The notes under the pieces: model-generated
What the model was told of the DNA's origin: nothing
The model's database searches: none
Seen by the model: only the letters and a program-made list of their open reading frames with translations
Program-made: the position numbers and the translations under genes
Part shown: positions 17,026-26,044 of the stretch, piece after piece
Layout: every line of letters starts with the position of its first letter
Numbering within the stretch: position 1 is the first letter of the stretch
NCBI GenBank assembly: GCA_902772845.1
Contig: CACYCI010000017.1
Coordinates: forward strand, 1-39,303
Direction of reading: 5' to 3'
DNA: 39,303 nt
Origin: an uncultured Ruminococcus sp.
GTDB taxonomy: Bacteria > Bacillota > Clostridia > Oscillospirales > CAG-382

Positions 17026-18042
17026 TCAGTCGTTTTCGGCCTTCAGCTGTCCGCAGGCGGCAGAAATATCGTTGCCCAAGCTTCTGCGCACCGTGGCAGT
17101 TATACCGTGTTTTTCGAGCGTTGCCGCGAACGCCTGAACGGCGTCGCGCTCGCTGCGTTTATACCCTTTTCTTTCGGTATGGTTCAGCGGTATGAGATTA
17201 ACGTGGCACAAAGTTCCTTTGAGCCGTCCGGCAAGTTCGAGCGCGTGCTCGGGCCTGTCGTTGACTCCTGATATCAACGCGTATTCAAACGAAATGCGCC
17301 GCTTTGTCTTTTGCTCGTAACGCACGCACGCCTCGAGCAATTCATCGTAGCCGTAGCGGTTCGCCACCGGCATTATGGCTTTGCGGATATCTCCGTTCGG
17401 CGCGTGCAGCGAAACAGACAGCGTTACCGGAAGTCCTTCTTCCGAAAGGCGGTCCATTTTATCTATAAGTCCGCAGGTCGAAAGCGAAATGTGCCTGTAC
17501 CCTATGCCAAGGCCCTTTTCGTCGTTTGCAAGGTGCAAAAAGCGGATGACGTTTTCGTAATTGTCGAGAGGTTCGCCCATACCCATGAGCACAACGTTGG
17601 ATATACGTTCGCCCGTATCCGCGCGTATCTCGAAGATCTGAAGCAATATTTCCGAAGCGTAAAGCGAACGTTTCAGTCCCTTTATGGTGGAAGCGCAGAA
17701 CGAGCAGCCCATTCGGCACCCCGCCTGAGTGGAAACGCAGACCGTGTTCCCGTGGCGGTAACGCATAAACACGCTTTCTATGCGTTCGCCGTCGTATAGT
17801 TCAAACAAATACTTGCGTGTTCCGTCGGAAGAGATCTGCCTTTTGACTGTCTTGCAAGTACAAAGAAGGCAGTTTTCTTTTAATTTGCCGCGCAGCGACG
17901 CCGGGAGATTATTAAGTTCGTCGAACGACCTGATACCCTTCTGCAGCCAGCCGAAAAGCTGTTTCCCACGGTAGGCGGGCTCGCCGAGCGATACGCACAG
18001 TTCGCATATCTCGGGTTCGGTCATGGACATGAGCTCTGTCAT
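17026..18042 (-). CDS. rlmN: 23S rRNA (adenine-2503-C2)-methyltransferase RlmN
   Basis: This 338-aa radical SAM enzyme methylates A2503 of 23S rRNA and A37 of some tRNAs. The CxxxCxxC iron-sulfur motif is at C109, C113 and C116 (AGCRMGCSFCAS), and the C-terminal catalytic Cys lies in DISAACGQL. GMGEPLDNYENV is the family signature. It starts 6 bp after the rsmB stop and is followed by prpC, the same order as yloN-prpC in Bacillus subtilis. Confidence 0.97.
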   Translation of the reverse strand: MTELMSMTEPEICELCVSLGEPAYRGKQLFGWLQKGIRSFDELNNLPASLRGKLKENCLLCTCKTVKRQISSDGTRKYLFELYDGERIESVFMRYRHGNTVCVSTQAGCRMGCSFCASTIKGLKRSLYASEILLQIFEIRADTGERISNVVLMGMGEPLDNYENVIRFLHLANDEKGLGIGYRHISLSTCGLIDKMDRLSEEGLPVTLSVSLHAPNGDIRKAIMPVANRYGYDELLEACVRYEQKTKRRISFEYALISGVNDRPEHALELAGRLKGTLCHVNLIPLNHTERKGYKRSERDAVQAFAATLEKHGITATVRRSLGNDISAACGQLKAEND

Positions 18043-18048
18043 TTGGAT

Positions 18049-19293
18049 CTAACGTATCCTTTCTATAAGTGCGGCGTAAAACGCGTCGAAGCGACCGTTT
18101 TCCGCAAGAAACGTGTGCTCTGATATAACGCGGAAATCTTTGTTTTCCGCTGAGAACGTGCGGACCTGCTCTTCGTTTTCCGCTTTATTGAAGGTACATG
18201 TGGAATATACCATCCTTCCGCCGGGGCGAAGATATGTCGCCGAAGCCCGTATTATCTGCGCCTGGGTCGCGTAAAGCTGACCGAGAGACGAAATATCTTT
18301 ATAACGGAGCTCGGGTTTGGAAGCGAGCACGCCGAGCGAAGAGCACGGCACGTCGCATATAACTCTGTCGGCGCTGCCGGCAAGCGCGGGATCCGCGGTA
18401 CGCGAATCGCGCACGGACGCCGTTATTATATCTACGCCGAGCTTCGCGGCGGAAGCGGTGATGAGCGAAAGCTTGTTTTCGTGTATGTCAAAAGCCGTAA
18501 CAGCGCCTTTATTTTGCATATCCATGGCGGCTCCGAGAGTTTTTCCGCCGGGACAGGCGCAGACGTCTATGACGTTCATTCCGGGAGCCGCGCCGAGCAG
18601 CGACACCGCAAATTGAGAATTTGCGCCCTGCACATAATAATCGCCGCCTATGCCGTCGATCATTCGGTCGCCTCCAGATAAGACCTTTATACAAGTCCCT
18701 TCGGCGGCGCATCCGACTCCTTCGGACGAAAGCCTTGCTGCAAGTTCCGGGGCGTTTGTGCGCAGCGTATTCACGCGCAGGCAGATATCCGGACGCGAAA
18801 ACACGCATTCAAGCGCGGCGTCAGCCAGATCGGGATACTGTTCGCGCAGCATGGCGCAGATCGCAGGGGAAAGCGAATATCTTATATTTTCGGGCGCTTT
18901 GCTTATAAGTTCTTCCACCTGACGCTTTTCGCGGCAGACGGAACGCAGGACCGCGTTGACGAACCCGGCGCGTTTGGGATCGGCGAGACGGTTGACCGCC
19001 TTGACCGTTTCGTCGCACGCGGCGGAAGGCGGTATCTTCTGCATGAACAGTATCTGTGCCAGCCCGACGTAAAGCGCGCACATGAGCTGCGGCTCCGGCT
19101 TTTTCCGCACGTAGCGCGCGAGCACATAGTCAAGCGTGAGCTTTCGTTCGACCACGGTGCGGACTATAGCCGCGTATAACGCGCGGTCTGCGGAACTGAG
19201 CCCTTCGTTATGCGCAAGTTCTATGGAAGAATACGCGCCGTCGCGGAGGATACGGCAAACTGTCTGTATTGCGGCAAGACGCGGCGACTCCAT
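18049..19293 (-). CDS. rsmB: 16S rRNA (cytosine-967-C5)-methyltransferase RsmB
   Basis: This is a 414-aa SAM-dependent RNA m5C methyltransferase. The N-terminal NusB-like helical domain (about 1-140) is followed by the catalytic domain with the SAM-binding CACPGGKT, the DVPCSSLGVL motif IV containing one of the two catalytic Cys residues, and YSTCTFNKAENEEQV motif VI with the nucleophile Cys. Length is typical. Its ATG directly follows the stop of the YugP-like peptidase gene, with GGAGG upstream. Confidence 0.95.
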   Translation of the reverse strand: MESPRLAAIQTVCRILRDGAYSSIELAHNEGLSSADRALYAAIVRTVVERKLTLDYVLARYVRKKPEPQLMCALYVGLAQILFMQKIPPSAACDETVKAVNRLADPKRAGFVNAVLRSVCREKRQVEELISKAPENIRYSLSPAICAMLREQYPDLADAALECVFSRPDICLRVNTLRTNAPELAARLSSEGVGCAAEGTCIKVLSGGDRMIDGIGGDYYVQGANSQFAVSLLGAAPGMNVIDVCACPGGKTLGAAMDMQNKGAVTAFDIHENKLSLITASAAKLGVDIITASVRDSRTADPALAGSADRVICDVPCSSLGVLASKPELRYKDISSLGQLYATQAQIIRASATYLRPGGRMVYSTCTFNKAENEEQVRTFSAENKDFRVISEHTFLAENGRFDAFYAALIERIR

Positions 19294-20007
19294 TCAGTCG
19301 TTCCTCCTGCCGGCGTAACGGGAAATTATAACAAGGTACCGCAAAATGGTCATTATCGACATGAAAAGCGCCGCAACATAAGTGAGGGCGGCAGCGGAAA
19401 GCACTTTGCGCGCGCCCTTCTGTTCTTCCGCGTTGAGGATACCCGTCTCTTTTATGGCTTTCATCCCCCGGCGCGAGGCGTCGAATTCGGTAGGCAGCGT
19501 TACCAGCTGGAACAGCGCGCAGGCGGAATAAGCCACCACGCCGATATACGCCACGATAGTGAGCCGGGGATTCATCATAGCCATGAGGATCCCGGCAAAA
19601 ATAAGGATAACGCCGAGCTTGGAACTGATATTTGTGAATTTTACTATTGCGGAGCGGAATTTTGCCGGCAGATACTGCTCGTAGTGCTGCACGGCATGTC
19701 CCGCTTCGTGGCAGGCGATGCCGACCGCAGCCACCGATGACGAATCATATACCCCTTGCGAGAGGCGGATCACGTCCTCTTTGGGGTCATAATGATCGGT
19801 GAGGTTGCCGGCGATACGTTCTATGCGGATATATGTGATCCCGTTGGCGGCGAGCATTCTGCGCGCTGCCTCGGCGCCGGTTATCCCCTGCGACGACAGC
19901 ACCTTGGAATACTTGCTGTAACGCGACGACACAAGCGCCTGAGCGATAAGCGACACGATCAGCGCGGGTACTATAAAGAAGAGATAAGTCGTATCGAAAT
20001 AAAACAT
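19294..20007 (-). CDS. YugP-family membrane zinc metallopeptidase
   Basis: This is a 237-aa membrane protein with an N-terminal helix (about 8-26) and two or three C-terminal hydrophobic segments. The zinc motif HEAGH (H100-H104, ACHEAGHAVQH) is intact, and YDSSSVAAVGIA just before it is typical of the YugP/DUF2268-like neutral zinc peptidase family. The natural substrate is unknown. It sits between fmt and rsmB, a position it does not occupy in Bacillus subtilis. AGGAGG precedes the ATG. Confidence 0.92.
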   Translation of the reverse strand: MFYFDTTYLFFIVPALIVSLIAQALVSSRYSKYSKVLSSQGITGAEAARRMLAANGITYIRIERIAGNLTDHYDPKEDVIRLSQGVYDSSSVAAVGIACHEAGHAVQHYEQYLPAKFRSAIVKFTNISSKLGVILIFAGILMAMMNPRLTIVAYIGVVAYSACALFQLVTLPTEFDASRRGMKAIKETGILNAEEQKGARKVLSAAALTYVAALFMSIMTILRYLVIISRYAGRRND

Positions 20008-20027
20008 TTTTCCTCCTGTGAGGCGGT

Positions 20028-21011
20028 TCAGATCACTTTGTTCCCGGCAAGGAACGCCTGAGCTGTCATTCTGCCCTTGCCCTCGGGCTGAAGCTCGGTT
20101 ATAACTATCGCTCCCGCGCCGCAGGCGATACAGATGCCGCGTTTATCGGCGAACAGTATCTCGCCGGGCTCGCCGGTATGTTTGTCGTTCGCGGTCAGCT
20201 CGGCGAACGCGCCGGCGCGGTCATCAAAATAACGCTGATTGTACGGCTGACCTTCCGAATGCGCGAATTTTGCTTTGAACACCTTTACGCGCTTGCCGGC
20301 AAGGTATGTGCAGGCGCACGGCACGGGGCAGAGCCCGCGTATGAGATTATAAACGTCTTTGCACGGCTTTGTAAAATCTATCAAGGTCTCTTCTTTCTGG
20401 ACCTTCGGCGCATACGTGGCGAGGTCATTGTTCTGCTTGACGCGTCCGACTTTTCCGCCGGCGGCAAGGTTTACATAATCTTCCAAAGCGTCGCACCCGA
20501 GCTCTGTGACGAGCCCGTAATACGCGCCGAAATCCATATCGTAAGGGATGACCGCCGTTTTGGTAAGGATGATATCGCCGGTATCCATGCCCTCGTCCAT
20601 ATACATTATGGTGACTCCGCCAAGCGTGTCTCCGTTTATTATGGCGCGGTTTATAGGCGAAGCGCCGCGCAGCATGGGGAGCACCGACGCGTGCACGTTC
20701 ACACAGCCCATGGGCGGGATATCCAGCACTTCGGGCGGGAATATCTTGCCGTACGCCGCGGTGATGAACACGTCCGCGCCCAGCGACGCCAGGTATTCCC
20801 GCACCTCGGCGGTGCGCAGAGTGGCGGGCTGATAAACGGGCAAACCAAGTTCGAGCGCCGTTTTTTTTACGGCGGAGCTTTCTAATTTGTACCCTCTGCC
20901 CTTAGGTTTGTCAGGCGCCGTAACAACGCAGACCACGTCGACGCCGATATGGGCGAGCCGCCTGAGACAAGCTTCGGCGATCTCGGGCGTTCCGAAAAAT
21001 ACTGCTTTCAT
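20028..21011 (-). CDS. fmt: Methionyl-tRNA formyltransferase
   Basis: This 327-aa enzyme formylates initiator Met-tRNA using 10-formyl-tetrahydrofolate. It starts with FFGTPEIAEACLRRL and carries the catalytic region with VHASVLPMLRGASPINRAI and the downstream MDEGMDTGDII; Asn, His and Asp catalytic positions are present. The C-terminal OB-like tRNA domain covers about 205-327. The start is preceded only by a distant GAGGTAA, so initiation may depend on coupling to def, 25 bp upstream. Confidence 0.97.
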   Translation of the reverse strand: MKAVFFGTPEIAEACLRRLAHIGVDVVCVVTAPDKPKGRGYKLESSAVKKTALELGLPVYQPATLRTAEVREYLASLGADVFITAAYGKIFPPEVLDIPPMGCVNVHASVLPMLRGASPINRAIINGDTLGGVTIMYMDEGMDTGDIILTKTAVIPYDMDFGAYYGLVTELGCDALEDYVNLAAGGKVGRVKQNNDLATYAPKVQKEETLIDFTKPCKDVYNLIRGLCPVPCACTYLAGKRVKVFKAKFAHSEGQPYNQRYFDDRAGAFAELTANDKHTGEPGEILFADKRGICIACGAGAIVITELQPEGKGRMTAQAFLAGNKVI

Positions 21012-21036
21012 AATAATTGCGTAGGTTACCTCTTTT

Positions 21037-21510
21037 TCAGTCGTCGGTCTCCACTTCGTCCGGATCGAGCATACGCTCGGCTTTATCTATATAAAGCACT
21101 CCGTCAAGATGATCCAGCTCATGGCAGAAGCAGCGAGCGGTCAGGCCGGTATCGGTATACGTTCTCTCTGTTCCGTTCCTGTCGAGCGCCCTGACTGTCA
21201 CTTCTGCGGGGCGCTTCACTATACCCCACTGCCCGGGGCAGGAAAGGCACGCTTCTATTTCTTCCTGTTCGCCGTTGGCTGCGACGATGACGGGGTTGAT
21301 AAGTTCGAGCACCTCGCTGCCGTTATCGACGAGCACTATGCGTTTGAGCACGCCGACCTGCGGCGCGGCGAGTCCCACGCCGTTGGCTGCCCTTAATGTT
21401 TCTTTCATATCGTCGAGCAAAGTGAGTATGCGCGGCGTTATTTCTTCGACTTCGCGGCATTTTTTGCGTAATATGCCGTCGCCGTTTTTGCGTATGTTCA
21501 AAAGTGCCAT
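21037..21510 (-). CDS. def: Peptide deformylase
   Basis: This 157-aa metalloenzyme removes the formyl group from nascent proteins and pairs functionally with the adjacent fmt. Motif 1 GVGLAAPQVG (about 44-53), motif 2 EACLSCPG (Cys 88 as metal ligand; the usual Gly is Ala and the usual Val/Ile is Cys) and motif 3 HELDH (130-134) are in order. Catalytic Glu131 is present, so it should be active. GGAGG precedes the ATG. Confidence 0.96.
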   Translation of the reverse strand: MALLNIRKNGDGILRKKCREVEEITPRILTLLDDMKETLRAANGVGLAAPQVGVLKRIVLVDNGSEVLELINPVIVAANGEQEEIEACLSCPGQWGIVKRPAEVTVRALDRNGTERTYTDTGLTARCFCHELDHLDGVLYIDKAERMLDPDEVETDD

Positions 21511-21527
21511 ATTTCCTCCGTGAAAAT

Positions 21528-23996
21528 TCAGACTATGGGCGGATTTATGTCTATATCCGCGCGTACCGGTTTCGGTGTCAGCCGGCAGATCTCGGCGTAA
21601 GATTCCGCAAGGAACGCGCGTGACGCCGCTTTGTCTTTATATTTGATGATTATCCGCTGCCTGTATTTGTTGCGCAGCCGGAACACGCCTTCGCGGTAGG
21701 GGCCGAGCTTAATGACGGGCAGTTCGGGATACTTTTGAGTGTGTATTTTTGATATTACTCCGCTCATCGCCTCTGCGGCGGAATTTGCGTCGGATTCGGT
21801 TTCCGCGGCAAAAGTGAACACGGCTATATCGCAGAAAGGCGGGAACACCACCGCGCGTCTGAGCGCGATCTCGCTTTGATAAAACTTTTCGTAATCCTGC
21901 GTCATGGAAAGGCGCAGTATCTCGTTTTCGGGGTTATAAGTCTGGAACAGCGCGAGCCCTTTTTGCTCGCTTCTCCCCGAACGCCCCGCAAGCTGCGTGA
22001 ACAGCGAGAACGTCCGCTCACCCGCGCGGAAATCGTTCATATAAAGCGACGAATCAGCCGAAACTACGCCGACCAGACCGACTTTAGGGAAATCCAGGCC
22101 TTTGGCGATCATCTGCGTGCCGAAAAGCACGTCGTATTCACCTTGCGCGAACGCGCGGATTATGTTTTCGTGCGAATATTTCTCCGCCGTGGTGTCGGCG
22201 TCCATACGCACGCAGTCGAGCGACGGGAAATCGCTTTGCAGTTCTTCCTGCAGTTTTTGGGTGCCGTAGCCGGTATGCCCGATATGACTGCTTCCGCATT
22301 CGGGGCAGGTCTCCGGCTTGTTCATAACGTAGCCGCAGTAATGGCAGATGAGTTTGTTGCGTTTGCCCGCGTCGCCGTACGCGTGATACGTCAACGATAC
22401 CGAGCAGTTGGGGCAGCTGAAAACGTGCCCGCATTTCATGCAGTAAAGATGCGAATCGTAACCGCGCCGGTTGACGAACAGAATGCTCTGACGGCCTTCG
22501 CGCGCTGTACGGGCGATCGCTTCCGCAAGCGCCGAAGATATGATCTTGCCGTTTTCGCTCCGGTCGTCGCGCCGAACGTCAAGCACGCGGCATTCGGGCA
22601 TTACGGCGTCGCCCGCGCGGAAGTTAAGGCGGATCAGTTCATAAACGCCCTGCTGCGCCTTGAAGAAGCTTTCCACCGACGGTGTGGCGGAAGCGAGCAG
22701 CATGAGGCATTTGTTATACGCGCAGCGGAAACGCGCAATATCGCGCGCATGATATTTGGGGGTGTTTTCGGATTTGTAAGTATGCTCCTGTTCTTCGTCT
22801 ATCGCTATAAGCCCCAGATTCCCGAGCGGCGCGAACACCGCGGAACGGGTACCGATCACAACGTCCACTTCCCCCGCCAGTATACGGCGGCAGGTGTCCA
22901 GGCGTTCGCCGACCGATAGCATGGAATGAAGGACCGCAAGCCGGTCGCCGAATGCTCCGCGGTATATCCCCACCGCCTGAGCGGTGAGCCCTATTTCCGC
23001 AACGAGCACTATGGCGGACCTGCCCGAAGCTATTGCTTTTTTGCAGGATTCTATGATTACGCGCGTCTTGCCACTGCCGGTGACTCCGTAAAGGAGCGCC
23101 GCCTTCGGTTCGCCGCTTTCCATAAGCGCCGAGATGCGTGCGAACGCTTCGGTCTGTTCCGCGTTGAGCGGTGCCGACGGACCGCCTGATACGGTATGCG
23201 GTTCGGAAATATAATAAGCTCGTTCTTCGGGGCGTTCGTATTTTTCAAGTATCTTCGACCTGCAAAGCCCGGTAAGCACTGACCTTCCCACGCCGAAAAG
23301 CTCTTCGGCTTCGGCGGCGCCTATGACCCCGCCGTCTTTCAGAAACCCCACTATACGGCGCTGCTTTTCGGTGCGCAACGATTCCGGATTTTCCGCCGCG
23401 TACGCCGCGTCGTCGCTCGACGCAAGCTTATACATAAGCGTTTTCTTTTCGTTTATTTTGCTGCGCGCCTCGCTTGTCATTGCAAGTGCGCCGAGCCGTG
23501 TCAGCGAACGCAGCAGGATCGATACGTCATCGCCGAATTCGGTGACGAGCGCACTTTCTTTGGTCTTGCCGTTTTCGCGCAGATAGTCGTATATGAAACT
23601 GCCCTTGTCGTTGAGCCGGGACTTATCGTAATCGAGCGCTTCAAAGCAGACGCTGGTCTCGATCTCCTGCCCGGCAGGAAGCACGGTGCGCACCGCCGCG
23701 CCGAACGTGCAAAAGCAGCGTTCGCTCATAAAGCGGCAAAGCGCGAGCGTTTCGTCATTGAGCGGGACCGGATAGTCGAAAACGTCGGCTATCGGCTTGA
23801 CCTGAGGATATTCGCATTCGGCGGAAAGCCCCGTTATTACTCCGGCGCGCAGCTTGTTGGAATTGCCGTAAGGCACAGTGCACATGGCGCCGGCGTGCGC
23901 CTTTGCGCGCAGCTCCGGACGGATATAATAAGTGTATTCGCGGTCATAGCGCAGCGTTGCGTTTATGATGCGCACAAAGGCATAGACCTTTTCCAT
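21528..23996 (-). CDS. priA: Primosomal protein N' (replication restart helicase PriA)
   Basis: This is an 822-aa superfamily 2 helicase that reloads the replisome at stalled forks. An N-terminal 3'BD domain is followed by Walker A GVTGSGKT (about residue 310), the Walker B variant DEEQEHTYK, the zinc-binding Cys cluster CMKCGHVFSCPNC...CHYCGY...CPECGS, and helicase motifs V-VI including GTQMIAKGLDFP and QLAGRSGR. Its length matches PriA. The ATG follows the rpoZ stop with no gap. In Bacillus subtilis coaBC lies between these two genes; here it is absent. Confidence 0.97.
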   Translation of the reverse strand: MEKVYAFVRIINATLRYDREYTYYIRPELRAKAHAGAMCTVPYGNSNKLRAGVITGLSAECEYPQVKPIADVFDYPVPLNDETLALCRFMSERCFCTFGAAVRTVLPAGQEIETSVCFEALDYDKSRLNDKGSFIYDYLRENGKTKESALVTEFGDDVSILLRSLTRLGALAMTSEARSKINEKKTLMYKLASSDDAAYAAENPESLRTEKQRRIVGFLKDGGVIGAAEAEELFGVGRSVLTGLCRSKILEKYERPEERAYYISEPHTVSGGPSAPLNAEQTEAFARISALMESGEPKAALLYGVTGSGKTRVIIESCKKAIASGRSAIVLVAEIGLTAQAVGIYRGAFGDRLAVLHSMLSVGERLDTCRRILAGEVDVVIGTRSAVFAPLGNLGLIAIDEEQEHTYKSENTPKYHARDIARFRCAYNKCLMLLASATPSVESFFKAQQGVYELIRLNFRAGDAVMPECRVLDVRRDDRSENGKIISSALAEAIARTAREGRQSILFVNRRGYDSHLYCMKCGHVFSCPNCSVSLTYHAYGDAGKRNKLICHYCGYVMNKPETCPECGSSHIGHTGYGTQKLQEELQSDFPSLDCVRMDADTTAEKYSHENIIRAFAQGEYDVLFGTQMIAKGLDFPKVGLVGVVSADSSLYMNDFRAGERTFSLFTQLAGRSGRSEQKGLALFQTYNPENEILRLSMTQDYEKFYQSEIALRRAVVFPPFCDIAVFTFAAETESDANSAAEAMSGVISKIHTQKYPELPVIKLGPYREGVFRLRNKYRQRIIIKYKDKAASRAFLAESYAEICRLTPKPVRADIDINPPIV

Positions 23997-24272
23997 TTAT
24001 TCCTGTTCGGCTTTGAGCAGCTCATCGGGGAGCACGATCTTGAATTCGCCGTTGCGGAGTTTTTCTATGGTGACAGAAACGGCTTTTTCGTTCACGGAAT
24101 CGCCGGTGGGAAGCTTGATATCCTTGCTGTGTTCCTCACGCTTGAGTTCGGCTTCTTCGCGTTCCTTGTTCTGCTTGTCGTTGATATAGCGGGCGCCCTT
24201 TGCGGTCGCTATGACCAGCGCGTAACGGTTGACTTTTTCATTTGTCATTTGCTGAACGGAAGGGTACAACAT
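23997..24272 (-). CDS. rpoZ: RNA polymerase omega subunit
   Basis: This is a small 91-aa subunit that helps fold and hold the beta' subunit. The family signature is NRYALVIATAKGARYI (residues 16-31). A charged central stretch and a C-terminal EFKIVLPDELLKAEQ complete the chain. AAGGAG sits 9 nt before the ATG. The order gmk-rpoZ-priA agrees with the Bacillus arrangement and supports the call for such a short protein. Confidence 0.93.
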   Translation of the reverse strand: MLYPSVQQMTNEKVNRYALVIATAKGARYINDKQNKEREEAELKREEHSKDIKLPTGDSVNEKAVSVTIEKLRNGEFKIVLPDELLKAEQE

Positions 24273-24305
24273 TTTATTTATCTCCTTAAAAATGTAAAAT
24301 ATGTA

Positions 24306-24914
24306 TTATTCGGGTAAAACTATACGGGGGACGCCGCGTTTTGAAGAAAGCTGCTCGGCGCGCACTATCTCGCGCACGTACTGCGCCGAAACGTCGCTTT
24401 TGCCGTCTTCGTTGACTATTACGTAATCGTACTGAGGCATAAGAGAAAGCTCGTGCCTGGCTGTGGAAAGGCGGCGGAGTATCGCCTCTTCGGTCTCGGT
24501 CTTCCTGCCGCGCAGGCGCGCTTCGAGCTGTTCATACGAAGGAGGGCAGATGAATATGAGCACCGCTTCGGGCATTTTGCGTTTCACCTGGAACGCACCG
24601 TCGGTCTCTATTTCGAGCACCACGTTTTCGCCCGCTTCGAAATGGGCTTTCATGGGAGGGAGCGGAGTGCCGTAATAGTTGCCGTTGTATTCGGTGTATT
24701 CGAGCATCTCGCCCGCGTTCACGCGCCGCATGAATTCTTCGCGCGTGATAAAGTAGTAATCTTCGCCTTCGTGTTCCATATACCGCGGCTTGCGGGACGT
24801 TGCGGACACCGATTTGAAATAATTGCTTTCGCCTTCGACAAGATAGTTGACTATTGTGCCTTTCCCGACCCCGGCGGGCCCGGAAATTATAAGCAGCAAA
24901 CCGTTATTGATCAT
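24306..24914 (-). CDS. gmk: Guanylate kinase
   Basis: This 202-aa cytoplasmic enzyme phosphorylates GMP to GDP. The P-loop is SGPAGVGKGT (residues 10-19). The GMP-binding segment SATSRKPRYMEHEGEDYYF and the lid region RRLSTARHEL are both typical. The start overlaps the remA gene by 11 bp and has little ribosome-site character of its own, so it is probably translated by coupling. Confidence 0.97.
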   Translation of the reverse strand: MINNGLLLIISGPAGVGKGTIVNYLVEGESNYFKSVSATSRKPRYMEHEGEDYYFITREEFMRRVNAGEMLEYTEYNGNYYGTPLPPMKAHFEAGENVVLEIETDGAFQVKRKMPEAVLIFICPPSYEQLEARLRGRKTETEEAILRRLSTARHELSLMPQYDYVIVNEDGKSDVSAQYVREIVRAEQLSSKRGVPRIVLPE

Positions 24915-25149
24915 CTGCGGTATTGATCCTTTCTATGATTGTATCCGGTTCTTCGGCCGAAAGAATGAAATGTTCACTGTCTGTTATAATGACTGCGCGC
25001 GTCTTTTTACCGCAGCTGACGTCTATGGCGCGGTTGGCGTTCTTGGCGTCCTGCACAAGGCGGCGCACCGGAAGCGAATCCGGCGATACCACGCATACGA
25101 CTCTGTCGGCGTTGACGCTGCTGCCGAAACCTATATCGGCAAATTTCAT
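24904..25149 (-). CDS. remA: RemA/DUF370 family regulator
   Basis: This 81-aa DNA-binding protein matches RemA, which activates extracellular matrix and osmoprotection genes in Bacillus subtilis. The conserved N-terminal FADIGFGSSVNADRVVCVVSPDSLP and the middle RAIDVSCGKKTRAVIITDS are diagnostic. It forms ring-like oligomers in studied homologues. The position between yicC and gmk matches that of ylzA. GGAGG precedes the ATG. Confidence 0.93.
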   Translation of the reverse strand: MKFADIGFGSSVNADRVVCVVSPDSLPVRRLVQDAKNANRAIDVSCGKKTRAVIITDSEHFILSAEEPDTIIERINTADDQ

Positions 25150-25164
25150 GGCAATGCCTCCGTA

Positions 25165-26043
25165 TCACTCTATGTTTTGGATCTGTTCCCTTATTTTTTC
25201 GAGCTCCGCCTTCGCGTCTATCACAACGCCCGCCATTTCGGTATTGTTGCATTTGGAGCCCGTGGTATTTATCTCACGGTTGATCTCCTGAACGAGGAAA
25301 TCCATTTTCTTGCCTATCGCGGCGGACTTTTCGAGCATTTCTTCGAACTGCGCCAGATGACTGCCGAGCCGCACCAGCTCTTCCGTTACGTCACATCTGT
25401 CGGCATAGACGGCGCATTCGGTGAGCAGGCGCGATTCGTCCACCTGCACTCCGCCGAGCAGTTCTTTGACCCGTTCGATCATACGCGCGTTCGCCTCTTT
25501 GACCGAAACCGGAGCAAGTTCTGCGAGTCTGCCGCGGAACGTACCGAGCAACGCAATACGCGAAGAAATGTCGTCACGCAGTTTTTCGCCCTCTTTTTCC
25601 CGCATCGACTGATAAGCTTCAAGCGCTTCGTCGAGGACTGCGGAAACGTCGCGCCAAACAGTTTCGAGATCCTCTTCGGGCTTGCGGGCTATGAATACCT
25701 CCTGTTTCATGGAAAGCATCCGCAGGTCTATCTCCCCCGCTACGCCGTAGTCTTCTTTTATCTTGCGCAGCGAATCCATATAAGCTTCAAGGTATTCGCG
25801 GTTGAGCGAAAGCTGTGTGGGATCGCCCTCGAGATTGTCTATGGAAACGTAAACGTCTATTTTCCCGCGTGAAACGCGTTCGGATACCGCACGCTTAATG
25901 CGCTCTTCAAAAGCCGAATACATACGGTTGATACGAACGTTCTGTTCGAGATAGCGGTTGTTGACGGATTTCACTTCGCAGGTGATGTCCCTGCCGTCTA
26001 TTATTCTCCTGGCGCGGCCGTAGCCGGTCATACTTCTGATCAT
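25165..26043 (-). CDS. YicC family endoribonuclease-like protein
   Basis: This 292-aa protein belongs to the YicC/YloC family, shown to be an endoribonuclease in E. coli and Bacillus. The N-terminal MTGYGRA motif and SVNNRYLEQNVRI are conserved, and the C-terminal DUF1732 ends with EINREINTTGSKCNNTEM, the family hallmark with its acidic residues. A start at 26043 has AGGAGG at 7 nt; an alternative ATG lies 12 nt in. It is 1 bp from the upstream membrane-protein gene and starts the yloC-like core cluster. Confidence 0.94.
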   Translation of the reverse strand: MIRSMTGYGRARRIIDGRDITCEVKSVNNRYLEQNVRINRMYSAFEERIKRAVSERVSRGKIDVYVSIDNLEGDPTQLSLNREYLEAYMDSLRKIKEDYGVAGEIDLRMLSMKQEVFIARKPEEDLETVWRDVSAVLDEALEAYQSMREKEGEKLRDDISSRIALLGTFRGRLAELAPVSVKEANARMIERVKELLGGVQVDESRLLTECAVYADRCDVTEELVRLGSHLAQFEEMLEKSAAIGKKMDFLVQEINREINTTGSKCNNTEMAGVVIDAKAELEKIREQIQNIE

Positions 26044-26044
26044 A

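Noticed and set aside
21237-21255. Inactive peptide deformylase because of the altered EACLSCPG motif
   Set aside because: The metal Cys and the HELDH motif are intact; Gly-to-Ala next to the ligand should be tolerated.
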